Positions 1 through 8,809 of a DNA stretch of 36,538 bases are shown here, one piece after another. The stretch is from contig CACPNG010000004.1 in assembly GCA_902635225.1 (NCBI GenBank), positions 1 through 36,538 of the forward strand. Direction: 5' to 3'. The translations under genes were made by a program, and so were the position numbers. Below the pieces are notes generated by a model. The model made no database searches, was not told where the DNA came from, and worked only from the letters and a program-made list of their open reading frames with translations. Every line of letters begins with the position of its first letter. Position 1 is the stretch's first letter. The DNA comes from an uncultured Pelagibacteraceae bacterium (GTDB taxonomy: Bacteria; Pseudomonadota; Alphaproteobacteria; Pelagibacterales; Pelagibacteraceae).

Positions 1-1566
1 GATAAATTTTTTAATTTTTTCTATTGATGTTAAATTTTTATTTATGTTTTCAATTATAAGTTTAATTTTTTCTTTATTAATTCCTTTTTCACTAACGATT
101 AACGCAACTAAATAATTTTTTTTATCTCCGTAAACAAAAGATTGTTTAATATTTTCATTTAAACATAAAATATTTTCTACTTTACTTGGGGAAATATTAT
201 CTCCACCAAGATTTACAATAATATCTTTTTTTCTATCTGTAATTTTTAAATAATTATTACTATCAAGTTCACCTATGTCTCCTGTATGAAGCCATCCATC
301 TTTAATTACTTTTTCTGTTTCTTCTTTTAAATTCCAATATCCCAGCATGATGTTTTCACCCTTAATAAGAATTTCCCCATCTTCTGCTATTCTGACTTTA
401 TTAGTCCTAAACGGTGGTCCTACCGATTCGACTTTAACTAAATCGGGTAAATTACAGCTTACAACAGGAGAGGCTTCGGTTAGGCCATATCCTTGTAGTG
501 TGGGTAAACCAACAGCATTTAAAAATTCTCCTATATTTTGATCTAAAGCCCCTCCCCCAGATACGAAGGCTTGCAGATTACCACCAAACTGATTTCTAAT
601 TTTTTTTCTTACCAATTTTTCACATAAAAAATTTGTGATTTTTTCACCAAATTTCAATTCCTTTTTTTTGAGTGTTTTTTTACCCAAAATTAAAGTCTGA
701 TTTATTAGTTTTCTTTTTAACCCGGATTGCTTCTCAAAATTCATATTTATTTTTGTAAAAAGATTTTGGTAAAATCTAGGAACAGCTGTCATGATTGTTG
801 GTTTTGCAATTCCCATATTAGAAATCAGTTTTTCTAAACTTTCGGCATAAAAAACTTTTGCCCCAACTATGATTTGTATGAATTGAACTGTGTGCTCGTA
901 AGAATGTGATAAAGGTAACCAAGTCAAAAATATTGGATCTTTTTTTTTAGTTAAAATTTCTAGTAACTCAACTGCCCCTTCACAGTTTGACAGAATACCG
1001 CCATGACTTAAAACAACTCCTTTAGGATTTCCTGATGTACCTGAGGTGTAAATTATACAAGCAGGCAAACTTCTTTTTAAATCTTTATTTACTATTTTTT
1101 CATTTATTTCTTCATTTAAAATTTCTTTGATTAACAAACTATCAGTATCTATTTTTTCAAAAGATATTATTTTCTTAACATCGCTATTAATAAATTTTTT
1201 AATCTTATTGAATTGATCTTGATTTGATACAAATATTAATGAAGGCTTACAATCATTTAAAATATATTCATAATCGTTTGCAGAATAAGTTGTAAAAATA
1301 GGAACTGAAATACCGCCTGCATTCATAATAGCAATATCGGTCATTAACCAATATGGTCTATTCTCGGAAAGTATTAAACATCTATCACCTTGTTTTATTA
1401 ACGATTTAATTTTTGCAGTAAGTTTATAAATTCTTTCAGTTACATCTTCCCAATTATATGTTTGTTTGTCAGGTTTAAGCCATTTTAAAAATGGTCTTTT
1501 GCCCTCAACTTCTTCTGTCTTTTTAAAGTAAAGTTCAACTAAACTATTTAATTTACTTATATCCAT
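1..1566 (-). CDS. AMP-dependent synthetase / long-chain acyl-CoA ligase, 3' end truncated at window edge
   Basis: Reverse-strand frame from ATG at 1566 (MDISKLNSLVELYFKKTEEVEGKRPFLKW...) stays open to base 1. Contains IIYTSGTSGNPKGVVLSH (AMP-binding P-loop), GYGLTEASPVV and WLHTGDIGELD...KITDRKKDIIVNLGG. Absent from the ORF track because no stop lies in the window. Confidence 0.93.
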   Translation of the reverse strand, partial: MDISKLNSLVELYFKKTEEVEGKRPFLKWLKPDKQTYNWEDVTERIYKLTAKIKSLIKQGDRCLILSENRPYWLMTDIAIMNAGGISVPIFTTYSANDYEYILNDCKPSLIFVSNQDQFNKIKKFINSDVKKIISFEKIDTDSLLIKEILNEEINEKIVNKDLKRSLPACIIYTSGTSGNPKGVVLSHGGILSNCEGAVELLEILTKKKDPIFLTWLPLSHSYEHTVQFIQIIVGAKVFYAESLEKLISNMGIAKPTIMTAVPRFYQNLFTKINMNFEKQSGLKRKLINQTLILGKKTLKKKELKFGEKITNFLCEKLVRKKIRNQFGGNLQAFVSGGGALDQNIGEFLNAVGLPTLQGYGLTEASPVVSCNLPDLVKVESVGPPFRTNKVRIAEDGEILIKGENIMLGYWNLKEETEKVIKDGWLHTGDIGELDSNNYLKITDRKKDIIVNLGGDNISPSKVENILCLNENIKQSFVYGDKKNYLVALIVSEKGINKEKIKLIIENINKNLTSIEKIKKFI

Positions 1567-1570
1567 AACT

Positions 1571-1657
1571 TGGTGGGCGAAGAGAGACTCGAACTCTCAA
1601 GGTATTGCTACCACCGGATTTTGAGTCCGGCGCGTCTACCAGTTCCACCATTCGCCC
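1571..1657 (-). tRNA. tRNA-Leu (anticodon CAA), CCA encoded
   Basis: Reverse complement GGGCGAATGGTGGAACTGGTAGACGCGCCGGACTCAAAATCCGGTGGTAGCAATACCTTGAGAGTTCGAGTCTCTCTTCGCCCACCA: 7-bp acceptor GGGCGAA/TTCGCCC, anticodon arm CCGGA-CTCAAAA-TCCGG, long variable arm, T-loop TTCGAGT, 3' CCA. Confidence 0.96.
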
Positions 1658-1672
1658 TTTTTTTCTAATAAT

Positions 1673-2518
1673 CTAATTGATTTTTCTTACTATGAGAACA
1701 AAAATAATAGAGGTACAAAACATTATTAAAGCGTACGCTGCTGTTGGTACCATGAATACAATTTCATCAAATAACTGTGTTGTTACAAACACTGCTAAAG
1801 TTCCGTTTTGTAAGCCACATTCCAATGAAATGCATTTTCTTTGCGCAATTCCTGATGTCCAGAATTTTGCAACATAATATCCAACAAAAATCATAGTCAT
1901 ATTTAAAATGAAAGCTATTAGACCTGCTCTAGTTATATAAGAAACAATCCTATCCCATTCCTCTACCCAAATTGCAATAAATACTATTAAGAATAAAATT
2001 ACTGATAATCTTTGAATAATTAGAGTTTTGGAAATAATAAAATTAGTCATTAAACTTCTTACAATCATTCCAAAAATAACAGGAACAGTTACTACAAAAA
2101 ACATTTTCAATGCTATATTAAGCATTGATATATTTTTTGCTGTTTCAATCCCTAAATATGCAGCCGAATTAAAGACTATAAATGGAACAATCAAAATACT
2201 TAATAAACTTACAATCGCTGTCAAACTGACTGATAGAGCAACATCTCCATCGGCAAACTTAGTAAGAATATTTGAGGTTACTCCTCCTGGTGCTGCAGCT
2301 ATTACCATAACTCCTAAAGCTATTTCTGGTGGAAGTGAAATAATATTAATTAAAATAAAAGCAATTATTGGAAGCAAAATAACCTGACATACAAAACCTA
2401 CTAAGAAGTCTCTTGGATTTTTTAAGACCCTTGTAAAATCCCCAATCGTTAAGCCAAGACCTAAACCGAACATTATTATGGCAAGACAAACGGGTGCTAT
2501 CGTAGTTACGATTTCCAT
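1673..2518 (-). CDS. Bile acid:sodium symporter (BASS) family transporter
   Basis: 281 aa, about 9-10 hydrophobic segments; AAAPGGVTSNILTKFADGDVALSVSLTA and ECGLQNGTLAVFV are BASS-type motifs. Confidence 0.88.
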   Translation of the reverse strand: MEIVTTIAPVCLAIIMFGLGLGLTIGDFTRVLKNPRDFLVGFVCQVILLPIIAFILINIISLPPEIALGVMVIAAAPGGVTSNILTKFADGDVALSVSLTAIVSLLSILIVPFIVFNSAAYLGIETAKNISMLNIALKMFFVVTVPVIFGMIVRSLMTNFIISKTLIIQRLSVILFLIVFIAIWVEEWDRIVSYITRAGLIAFILNMTMIFVGYYVAKFWTSGIAQRKCISLECGLQNGTLAVFVTTQLFDEIVFMVPTAAYALIMFCTSIIFVLIVRKIN

Positions 2519-2532
2519 AATTTTATAAGCTC

Positions 2533-3582
2533 CTATTCTACTTTAAAGGAAGAGTTTTTCATGAGGTCGAAAATTACAGTTACAAAACCAGATTTATGCT
2601 TTTGGTTATGCATGTAGTTTTCTTCAAAGGATTTGATATTTTTAGGAGATGGTAAAAGCATATATTCAAGCTTTTTATTTTTTGTAACTAATTTTTGCTT
2701 AACAAGATATTTTAATTTTCTAATTACTGTAGCTCTTGGGATATTTGAAATTTCAGATATAGAAGATGCATTTATTCCATTTTTAGGAGTATGTCTTAAA
2801 AGATGCAAATATAAGTCTGCATAAGTTCTTGGGTCCTCTACAACTCTATTTTTTACTTGTTTTGAATAATCGGTAAATTGAGAAATACCTATTGCGCCCC
2901 ATACATTCCACGTTTCTAAATCACCATAAAAAGATCTATGCCTGACTAAAAATGGAATTTGGAGCCTAAACCAATGTTGCCAGCAAATTGTAAAATATTT
3001 ATCAATAAATGCCTCTATTTCTTCTTTTGAAAATGCTCTACCAAACCATGATTCCTTTGCAAGAATTTGACTAGTCTTTTCTAAAAAACTAGCCATGAAT
3101 CTTTTTGAATTAGCTGGTCTTTGAAGTTCTGTTATCTTTCTATTAAAGAAAATTGATTTTCCTTTTCTATATATAATATTTTGATTTTGTAAAAAATTTA
3201 CTTTTCTTCTTATAGTTTCCTTCGGAATATTTAATTCTTTTGAAATTTCAATTAAGTTAATTTTATCAATCAAAAGTTCGTTTTTATCGTAAAATTCTGT
3301 ATAGGATAAATACTGAAAACGATCTGAATATTTTCGAAATACAGTATTGATTAAATAAACTAAAATTAAGTAACTATCATAATCTTTAAAGGTATTATAA
3401 GCGTTATTACACCATGCTTGCTGCAATTTAAACCACAAAGTAACCGTTTCATTAGAATGACTGGATAAAACATCATAAACCTCATCAGAATTTAAAGTAT
3501 TAAAAATTTTATTTTCAAAAGATGGTTCTTTTTTTAAAGGCTCGAAAATTTTCACAGTTTTTAGATCTATTGGTTTAGACAT
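2533..3582 (-). CDS. Uncharacterised protein with two winged-helix-like repeats (possible transcriptional regulator)
   Basis: 349 aa; two HTH-like segments: ISKELNIPKETIRRKVNFLQNQNIIYRKGKSIFFN and ISEISNIPRATVIRKLKYLVKQKLVTKNKKLEYML, each preceded by a similar aromatic helical segment. Confidence 0.7.
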   Translation of the reverse strand: MSKPIDLKTVKIFEPLKKEPSFENKIFNTLNSDEVYDVLSSHSNETVTLWFKLQQAWCNNAYNTFKDYDSYLILVYLINTVFRKYSDRFQYLSYTEFYDKNELLIDKINLIEISKELNIPKETIRRKVNFLQNQNIIYRKGKSIFFNRKITELQRPANSKRFMASFLEKTSQILAKESWFGRAFSKEEIEAFIDKYFTICWQHWFRLQIPFLVRHRSFYGDLETWNVWGAIGISQFTDYSKQVKNRVVEDPRTYADLYLHLLRHTPKNGINASSISEISNIPRATVIRKLKYLVKQKLVTKNKKLEYMLLPSPKNIKSFEENYMHNQKHKSGFVTVIFDLMKNSSFKVE

Positions 3583-3768
3583 TTATTTTTTCCAAGTTAC
3601 ACTTTGATTAATTAAAATAGCCATCAAAATCCAAATAATAAATGTTCCCTCCGGTGAAAAACCGTAATCAGCACCAAACATTCCTGCAACTATAACGATT
3701 GAATAAATAGCAACTGTAGATAATATTAAACTTGCCAGATACCTTAGGATTGTGCATTTTAAATTCAT
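3583..3768 (-). CDS. Small hydrophobic (about 2 TM) protein, unknown function
   Basis: 61-aa ORF abutting the downstream gene, with two hydrophobic stretches (LASLILSTVAIYSIVIVAGMF; TFIIWILMAILI). Confidence 0.55.
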   Translation of the reverse strand: MNLKCTILRYLASLILSTVAIYSIVIVAGMFGADYGFSPEGTFIIWILMAILINQSVTWKK

Positions 3769-4366
3769 GATTTTAAAAAAATTATACGATAGATGCGTTG
3801 AGCTTGCCAGACATAAATTTTCAAAGCCTTTATTAGGTTTTGTAGCATTTATCGAAAGTTTCTTTTTTCCAGTTCCACCTGACTTAATGATTGTTCCAAT
3901 GGTAGTAGCAAAAAGAGAAGATTATCTTAAGATATTTCTTATCGCTACGACCGGCTCTGTTTTAGGAGGATTATTTGGATATATGCTTGGAGTTTTCTTT
4001 TTAGATGCATCGATGGTCATTATTGAATTTTATGGTTACGAGGAGAAAGTTTTTGAAATGCAAGATAAGATGTCTACAAAAGGTGGTTTTTTAGCATGGC
4101 TTGGAATTATGTTTTTAGCTGGCTTTACCCCACTTCCTTTTAAAGTTTTTACTATTACTAGTGGAGTGATCGCCTATAATCTTTCAGTATTTTTCTTTAT
4201 ATGTTTATTTACTAGAGGACTAAGATTTTTCTTAGTTTCTTACTTAACATTTCTTTTCGGCAAAAAATTTGGTGATTTCATCGAGAAAAGAGGTGCGCTA
4301 TGGTTTACTTTAACTGGAATTTTTATTGTGGTTTTAGCCGTCGTCCTTTATATAATTTTCATCTAA
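3767..4366 (+). CDS. YqaA/DedA-family (VTT domain) membrane protein
   Basis: ORF track starts at GTG 3752, but MILKKLYDRCVELARH at 3767 is the family-like N-terminus; ESFFFPVPPDLMIVPM and GFTPLPFKVFTITSGV motifs. Confidence 0.85.
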   Translation: MILKKLYDRCVELARHKFSKPLLGFVAFIESFFFPVPPDLMIVPMVVAKREDYLKIFLIATTGSVLGGLFGYMLGVFFLDASMVIIEFYGYEEKVFEMQDKMSTKGGFLAWLGIMFLAGFTPLPFKVFTITSGVIAYNLSVFFFICLFTRGLRFFLVSYLTFLFGKKFGDFIEKRGALWFTLTGIFIVVLAVVLYIIFI

Positions 4367-4848
4367 TGTTGGGTAACAATAAGTTAATTTTAAACAGTAT
4401 TTTAGCTTTAAGTATTTTATCTTTGGCTATAGCTTATTTTATTCAATACGTATTAGGACATGAACCTTGTAATTTATGCCTGATTGAGAGAATTCCTTAT
4501 TTAGCTTCTTTGATACTTATTTCTTTAATATTTATAATCAACAAATTTGAAAAAGTAATTAGTGGTATTGTGCTATTATTTTTTATTTTTGGTTCAGTAG
4601 TTTCTTTTTACCATGTAGGGATTGAAGAAGGATTTTTTAACGAATCTTTTGTGTGCGATTTGGGTTCATCTAATGTAAATATGTCTAAAGAAGATTTGTT
4701 AAAACAACTTCAGAATAAAACTCCGATAAGCTGTAAAGACGTAACTTTTAGGTTTTTCGGACTTTCTCTTGCTACAATAAATACAGTTATATCGATAATA
4801 TTAAGTGGTATTATGATTAAAGTAATTAATAATTATGGAAAAAACTAA
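4366..4848 (+). CDS. dsbB: Disulfide bond formation protein DsbB-like
   Basis: HEPCNLCLIERIPYL (CxxC quinone-reductase motif) plus a second Cys pair (CDLG...ISCKDV) and TM segments. Preferred start MLGNNK at 4366 via TAATG overlap with the upstream stop. Confidence 0.85.
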   Translation: MLGNNKLILNSILALSILSLAIAYFIQYVLGHEPCNLCLIERIPYLASLILISLIFIINKFEKVISGIVLLFFIFGSVVSFYHVGIEEGFFNESFVCDLGSSNVNMSKEDLLKQLQNKTPISCKDVTFRFFGLSLATINTVISIILSGIMIKVINNYGKN

Positions 4849-5368
4849 TAAAAAAACTTTAGAGGAAATCATAAGAGTAGATCATGCTGGAGAACGGGGT
4901 GCTATAAAAATTTACGAAGGCCAGCTACTTGCTCTAAAAACTTTCAAACAAAATGCTTCTTTAAAAAGAAAGATTGAAGAAATGAAAGAACATGAAAGAG
5001 AGCATTACGAATACTTTGATAACGAAATCAAAAAAAGAAATATACAGCCAACTAAACTTTTGCCTCTGTGGGATTTAATGGGAGTTACTTTAGGTTTTGG
5101 AACAGCTATGCTTGGTGAAAAAGCGGCTATGTTATGTACTGCTTCAGTTGAAGAGGTAATTGATGGTCATTATAAAGATCAAACATATAAACTTGGAAAA
5201 GATGAGGAAGAGTTAAAAAAGAAAATTATGAAGTTTAGACAAGATGAACTCGATCATAAAGATATAGCTTATGATAATGGTGCAACAAAAAAAGGCTTAT
5301 TTAGTGTTTTAGATAAAGTTATCAAAACTTCATCAAGAATAGCTATTACGATTTCTGAAAAAATTTAA
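4835..5368 (+). CDS. coq7: Coq7-family demethoxyubiquinone hydroxylase
   Basis: IIRVDHAGERGAIKIYEGQL, EHEREHYEYF, SVEEVIDGHY, DELDHKDIA: carboxylate-bridged di-iron Coq7 motifs. Confidence 0.92.
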   Translation: MEKTNKKTLEEIIRVDHAGERGAIKIYEGQLLALKTFKQNASLKRKIEEMKEHEREHYEYFDNEIKKRNIQPTKLLPLWDLMGVTLGFGTAMLGEKAAMLCTASVEEVIDGHYKDQTYKLGKDEEELKKKIMKFRQDELDHKDIAYDNGATKKGLFSVLDKVIKTSSRIAITISEKI

Positions 5369-5938
5369 TTAAGGTTCTAATTCAATATCCCAATATAGAT
5401 AATCCATCCAGCTTTCGTGTAGAAAATTTGGTGGAAAGTTTCTACCATTTCTGTGTAGATCTTCCACAGTTGGCGCGTAAGGTTTATTGGTTAATTTTAA
5501 ATCACAATCCTTATAAAGTTTTCCACCTTTTTTAACGTTACAACTTGAGCAAGCTGTAACTACGTTGTTCCAGTCTGTAAGACCGCCTTTGGATTTTGGA
5601 AGAAGATGATCAAAAGTTAAATCTCTTTTATCTCCACAATATTGGCAAGCAAATTTGTCTCTCAAAAAAACATTAAATCTCGTAAAGTTAGGATTTTTTG
5701 ATGGTTGTATAAAATTTTTTAAAGCTATCACGCTCGGTAAATTCATTTCAAAAGATGGACTCCTAATTTTTCTTTTGTAATTTGAAACGATACTTACTCT
5801 ATCTAAAAAAACTGATTTAACTGCATCTTGCCAGCACCATATTGAAAGGGGATAATAACTTAAAGGTCTAAAATCAGCATTGAGAACCAATGCTGGACAT
5901 TTTTCTAACGGAACTTTCTCTGCAGAAGAAATAATCAT
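5369..5938 (-). CDS. HNH endonuclease family protein
   Basis: CQYCGDKRDLTFDHLLPKSKGGLTDWNNVVTACSSCNVKKG: HNH motif with two CxxC zinc ligand pairs. Confidence 0.9.
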   Translation of the reverse strand: MIISSAEKVPLEKCPALVLNADFRPLSYYPLSIWCWQDAVKSVFLDRVSIVSNYKRKIRSPSFEMNLPSVIALKNFIQPSKNPNFTRFNVFLRDKFACQYCGDKRDLTFDHLLPKSKGGLTDWNNVVTACSSCNVKKGGKLYKDCDLKLTNKPYAPTVEDLHRNGRNFPPNFLHESWMDYLYWDIELEP

Positions 5939-6002
5939 AATTAAAGCTAACTGATAAGAAAAATTTTATCAAGTAATAATTATGTATCAGGTAAAATAGT
6001 TA

Positions 6003-6656
6003 TTAATTAAAATGTTTTTTAATAAATTGTAGACCCAAACTTGACCCTTCAGTGGGTATACGATGTTCACAGTGTTTAAATATTTTTGTTTCAATTTCGT
6101 AATTATTTTTTCCAAAAAAATCTTTTGCCTCTAATAGTGATTCTACTGGGACTACTTGATCAAGATCTCCATGCATCAAGATTATATTAGGTCTAGAAAC
6201 TATATTTTTAGAGAGATGTTCTGTACTTATAATTCTACCCGAATAACCTATGATGGAATTTATAGTATCTTTTCTCTTTATTCCAGTTTGTAAAGTTATC
6301 ATACATCCCTGGCTAAAGCCTCCAATAATAATTTCATTAGCTTTTAAATCATATTTTACCTTAACTTCATCTATTAATTTATTGAGTTTGTTCTCAGCTA
6401 CTAAAGATTTTGATAAAATCTGTTCAGGAGTTTGATCCATTAAGTCAAACCATTGGAACCCTGTTGGGCTTGCTGCACATTTTTCAGGAGCGTCTGGACA
6501 AATTATAATAGTGTCTGGCAAATGTGCTCTCCAATAATTGGCTAAAATTGAAATATCTTTTCCGTCTCCACCATAGCCATGGCAAAGAATTACTGCATTC
6601 TTTGGTTTTTCTTTAGAAAGAGGCTCTAAAATAATTGTATTTAATGAAAAGGTCAT
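6003..6656 (-). CDS. Phospholipase/carboxylesterase family alpha/beta hydrolase
   Basis: ILCHGYGGDGKD, GGFSQGCM nucleophile elbow, HGDLDQVVP, HCEHRIP. Confidence 0.88.
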   Translation of the reverse strand: MTFSLNTIILEPLSKEKPKNAVILCHGYGGDGKDISILANYWRAHLPDTIIICPDAPEKCAASPTGFQWFDLMDQTPEQILSKSLVAENKLNKLIDEVKVKYDLKANEIIIGGFSQGCMITLQTGIKRKDTINSIIGYSGRIISTEHLSKNIVSRPNIILMHGDLDQVVPVESLLEAKDFFGKNNYEIETKIFKHCEHRIPTEGSSLGLQFIKKHFN

Positions 6657-6671
6657 ATAGATAAATTACCA

Positions 6672-6872
6672 ATGTCAGAATTTTTATTTAACTTTATAGG
6701 TTTCACTTTATTAGGTGCTGTGGCCATAGTTTTAATAATGGGTATTTATACTTTATTTAAAGGTGGAAGTACTAGTAAAAAATATTCAAATAAACTTATG
6801 CAGTTAAGAGTATTATTACAATTTATTGCAATTATAGTTTTAGTTTTGCTTGCTTATTTTTTTAAAGACTAA
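6672..6872 (+). CDS. HIG1-domain-like twin-transmembrane protein
   Basis: 66 aa, two TM segments separated by SNKLMQLRVLLQ, typical of HIG1-type proteins. Confidence 0.75.
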   Translation: MSEFLFNFIGFTLLGAVAIVLIMGIYTLFKGGSTSKKYSNKLMQLRVLLQFIAIIVLVLLAYFFKD

Positions 6873-7396
6873 ATATGTTTTCTTAAAAGATTAATAAATT
6901 CCTCGCTTACAAAATCGATTTCACCGATCACTTTTCCGAATTCCTTACCTTCTTTATTAATTAATATGCTTGTAGGTAAGCCTCTTAATTTGAAGCCTTT
7001 GACTAGTCTTAACTCAGGATCATAATAAGTTTTAAGATCTTTCACTCCTATATCTTTGAAAAATTTATCTACTTTTATATTATTTGGTTTTTCCATATTT
7101 ACTGCAAAAATGTCAATTTCTGGTAATTTGGTACCTAATTTTTCTAAAGAGGGCATTTCTTTTCGACAAGGTGCACACCACGTGGCCCAAAAATTAATTA
7201 TCATGATCTTGCCTCTTTTGTTAATTAAATCAACGTCTTGAAGATTTGAGTCTTTAAATCTTAGTTCGCTAATAATTTGGGGTTTTTCATAAATAATAAC
7301 GTTTTTTGAAAAATCTTCTGCTCCAATAAGATTTTGGCTAAGAAGAGATAGAACTATTATGTGAATATAGATTTTAAAAGATTTACTAATTTTCAT
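6869..7396 (-). CDS. TlpA-like thioredoxin family protein
   Basis: IMIINFWATWCAPCRKEMPSLEKL; cis-Pro region RGLPTSILINKEG; N-terminal hydrophobic signal/anchor. Confidence 0.9.
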   Translation of the reverse strand: MKISKSFKIYIHIIVLSLLSQNLIGAEDFSKNVIIYEKPQIISELRFKDSNLQDVDLINKRGKIMIINFWATWCAPCRKEMPSLEKLGTKLPEIDIFAVNMEKPNNIKVDKFFKDIGVKDLKTYYDPELRLVKGFKLRGLPTSILINKEGKEFGKVIGEIDFVSEEFINLLRKHI

Positions 7397-7426
7397 ATTA
7401 ATTTAAATTGTAAATAACATAGCAAA

Positions 7427-8809
7427 ATGAAAAATAAAACTGTTTGGGCGAATAGACTAAAGGGAAAGACATCACTTTCTTTTCAAAAAATAGGCTCATC
7501 AATAGGTGTAGATAAAAGACTTTATGAGCAAGATATAGCTGCGTCAATTATTCATGCCAAAATGCTCGTTAAACAAAAGATTATTAGTAGCAAAGAAGGA
7601 TCTAAAATAATCAATGGTCTTAAAAAAATTAAATCGCAGATTGATAAAGGAAAGTTTCAATTTCAAGAAAAATTTGAAGATATTCATTTAAATATAGAAA
7701 AAAAATTATTTGAATTAATTGGTGCTTCAGCAGGCATTTTACACACAGCGAGATCAAGAAATGATCAAGTTGTTACAGATTTTAAATTATGGATTAAAAA
7801 ATCATCAAAAGAAACTATAGCTAACATTAACTCTTTAATGAAAATTTTTATCAAAAAAGCAGAGAAAAATGTTGATACTGTTATGCCAGGCTTAACACAT
7901 CTTAAGAATGCTCAACCCATTTCATTTGCACATTATCTTCTGTCTTACTTTGAAATGCTTAAAAGAGATAAAAAAAGATTCGAAAATAATATAAAACTTT
8001 TAGATGAGTGCCCATTAGGTTCAGCCGCACTAGCTGGAACTTCGTATAAAATTGATAGAAATTATACTTCAAGACAACTTGGTTTTAAGAAACCAACTGA
8101 TAATTCAATAGACTCTGTTGCTGACAGAGACTTTGCAGTAGATTTTTTATATGCCTCTGCTTTATGTGCAATGCATTTATCTAGATTAGCTGAAGATTTT
8201 ATAATTTTTAATTCAAATGCATTTAATTTAATTTCATTTGATGACAGTATGTTGACTGGTTCATCGATAATGCCACAAAAGAAAAATCCTGACCCTGCTG
8301 AATTAATCAGAGGTAAAGTTGGTTTGAACTATGGTAATTTAAATTCGATTCTTACTATAATGAAGGGACTTCCTATGTCTTATTTTAAAGATCTTCAGGA
8401 TGATAAAAAACTTGTCTTTAATGGATTTGATACTTTAAATGACTCTTTGGTTTTAAGTATTGAGTTAGTGAATTCAATAAAGCCGAATAAAAAAAATATG
8501 CTAAAAATGGCTAATGAAGGTTTTACCACGGCTACTGATTTTGCTGATTATTTGGTAAAGGAAAAGAAACTCACTTTTAGAGAGTCTTATGCTGTTGCGG
8601 CAAAATTAGTGAATTACGCTGAAAAGAAAAATAAATTATTATCTGAGTTATCTTTACAAGAATTAATGAAAATTTACAAAAATTTAGACAAAAATGTATT
8701 AAAAATATTTGATGTAAATAATTCTATGAACTCAAAAAAATCCTATGGAGGAACTTCTACTGCTAATGTTAAAAAAATGATTAAAAAATATAAAAAGGAG
8801 GTAAAATGA
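7427..8809 (+). CDS. argH: Argininosuccinate lyase
   Basis: LHTARSRNDQVVTD and GSSIMPQKKNPDPAELIRGK signature; 460 aa. Confidence 0.97.
   Translation: MKNKTVWANRLKGKTSLSFQKIGSSIGVDKRLYEQDIAASIIHAKMLVKQKIISSKEGSKIINGLKKIKSQIDKGKFQFQEKFEDIHLNIEKKLFELIGASAGILHTARSRNDQVVTDFKLWIKKSSKETIANINSLMKIFIKKAEKNVDTVMPGLTHLKNAQPISFAHYLLSYFEMLKRDKKRFENNIKLLDECPLGSAALAGTSYKIDRNYTSRQLGFKKPTDNSIDSVADRDFAVDFLYASALCAMHLSRLAEDFIIFNSNAFNLISFDDSMLTGSSIMPQKKNPDPAELIRGKVGLNYGNLNSILTIMKGLPMSYFKDLQDDKKLVFNGFDTLNDSLVLSIELVNSIKPNKKNMLKMANEGFTTATDFADYLVKEKKLTFRESYAVAAKLVNYAEKKNKLLSELSLQELMKIYKNLDKNVLKIFDVNNSMNSKKSYGGTSTANVKKMIKKYKKEVK

Noticed and set aside
347-541. 64-aa plus-strand ORF
   Set aside because: Antisense to the clearly coding AMP-binding ligase (1-1566, -); no family resemblance.
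1677-2387. Plus-strand ORFs 1677-1877 and 2028-2387
   Set aside because: Antisense shadows of the BASS transporter; hydrophobic composition reflects the complementary strand.
4300-4365. Extended N-terminus of the DsbB ORF (MVYFNWNFYCGFSRRPLYNFHL)
   Set aside because: Overlaps the DedA C-terminus; the TAATG start at 4366 gives a typical DsbB N-terminus.
5949-5970. TGATAA...TTATCA inverted repeat between the HNH nuclease and esterase genes
   Set aside because: Six AT-rich base pairs in an AT-rich spacer with no T-run placement that fits a terminator; likely chance.
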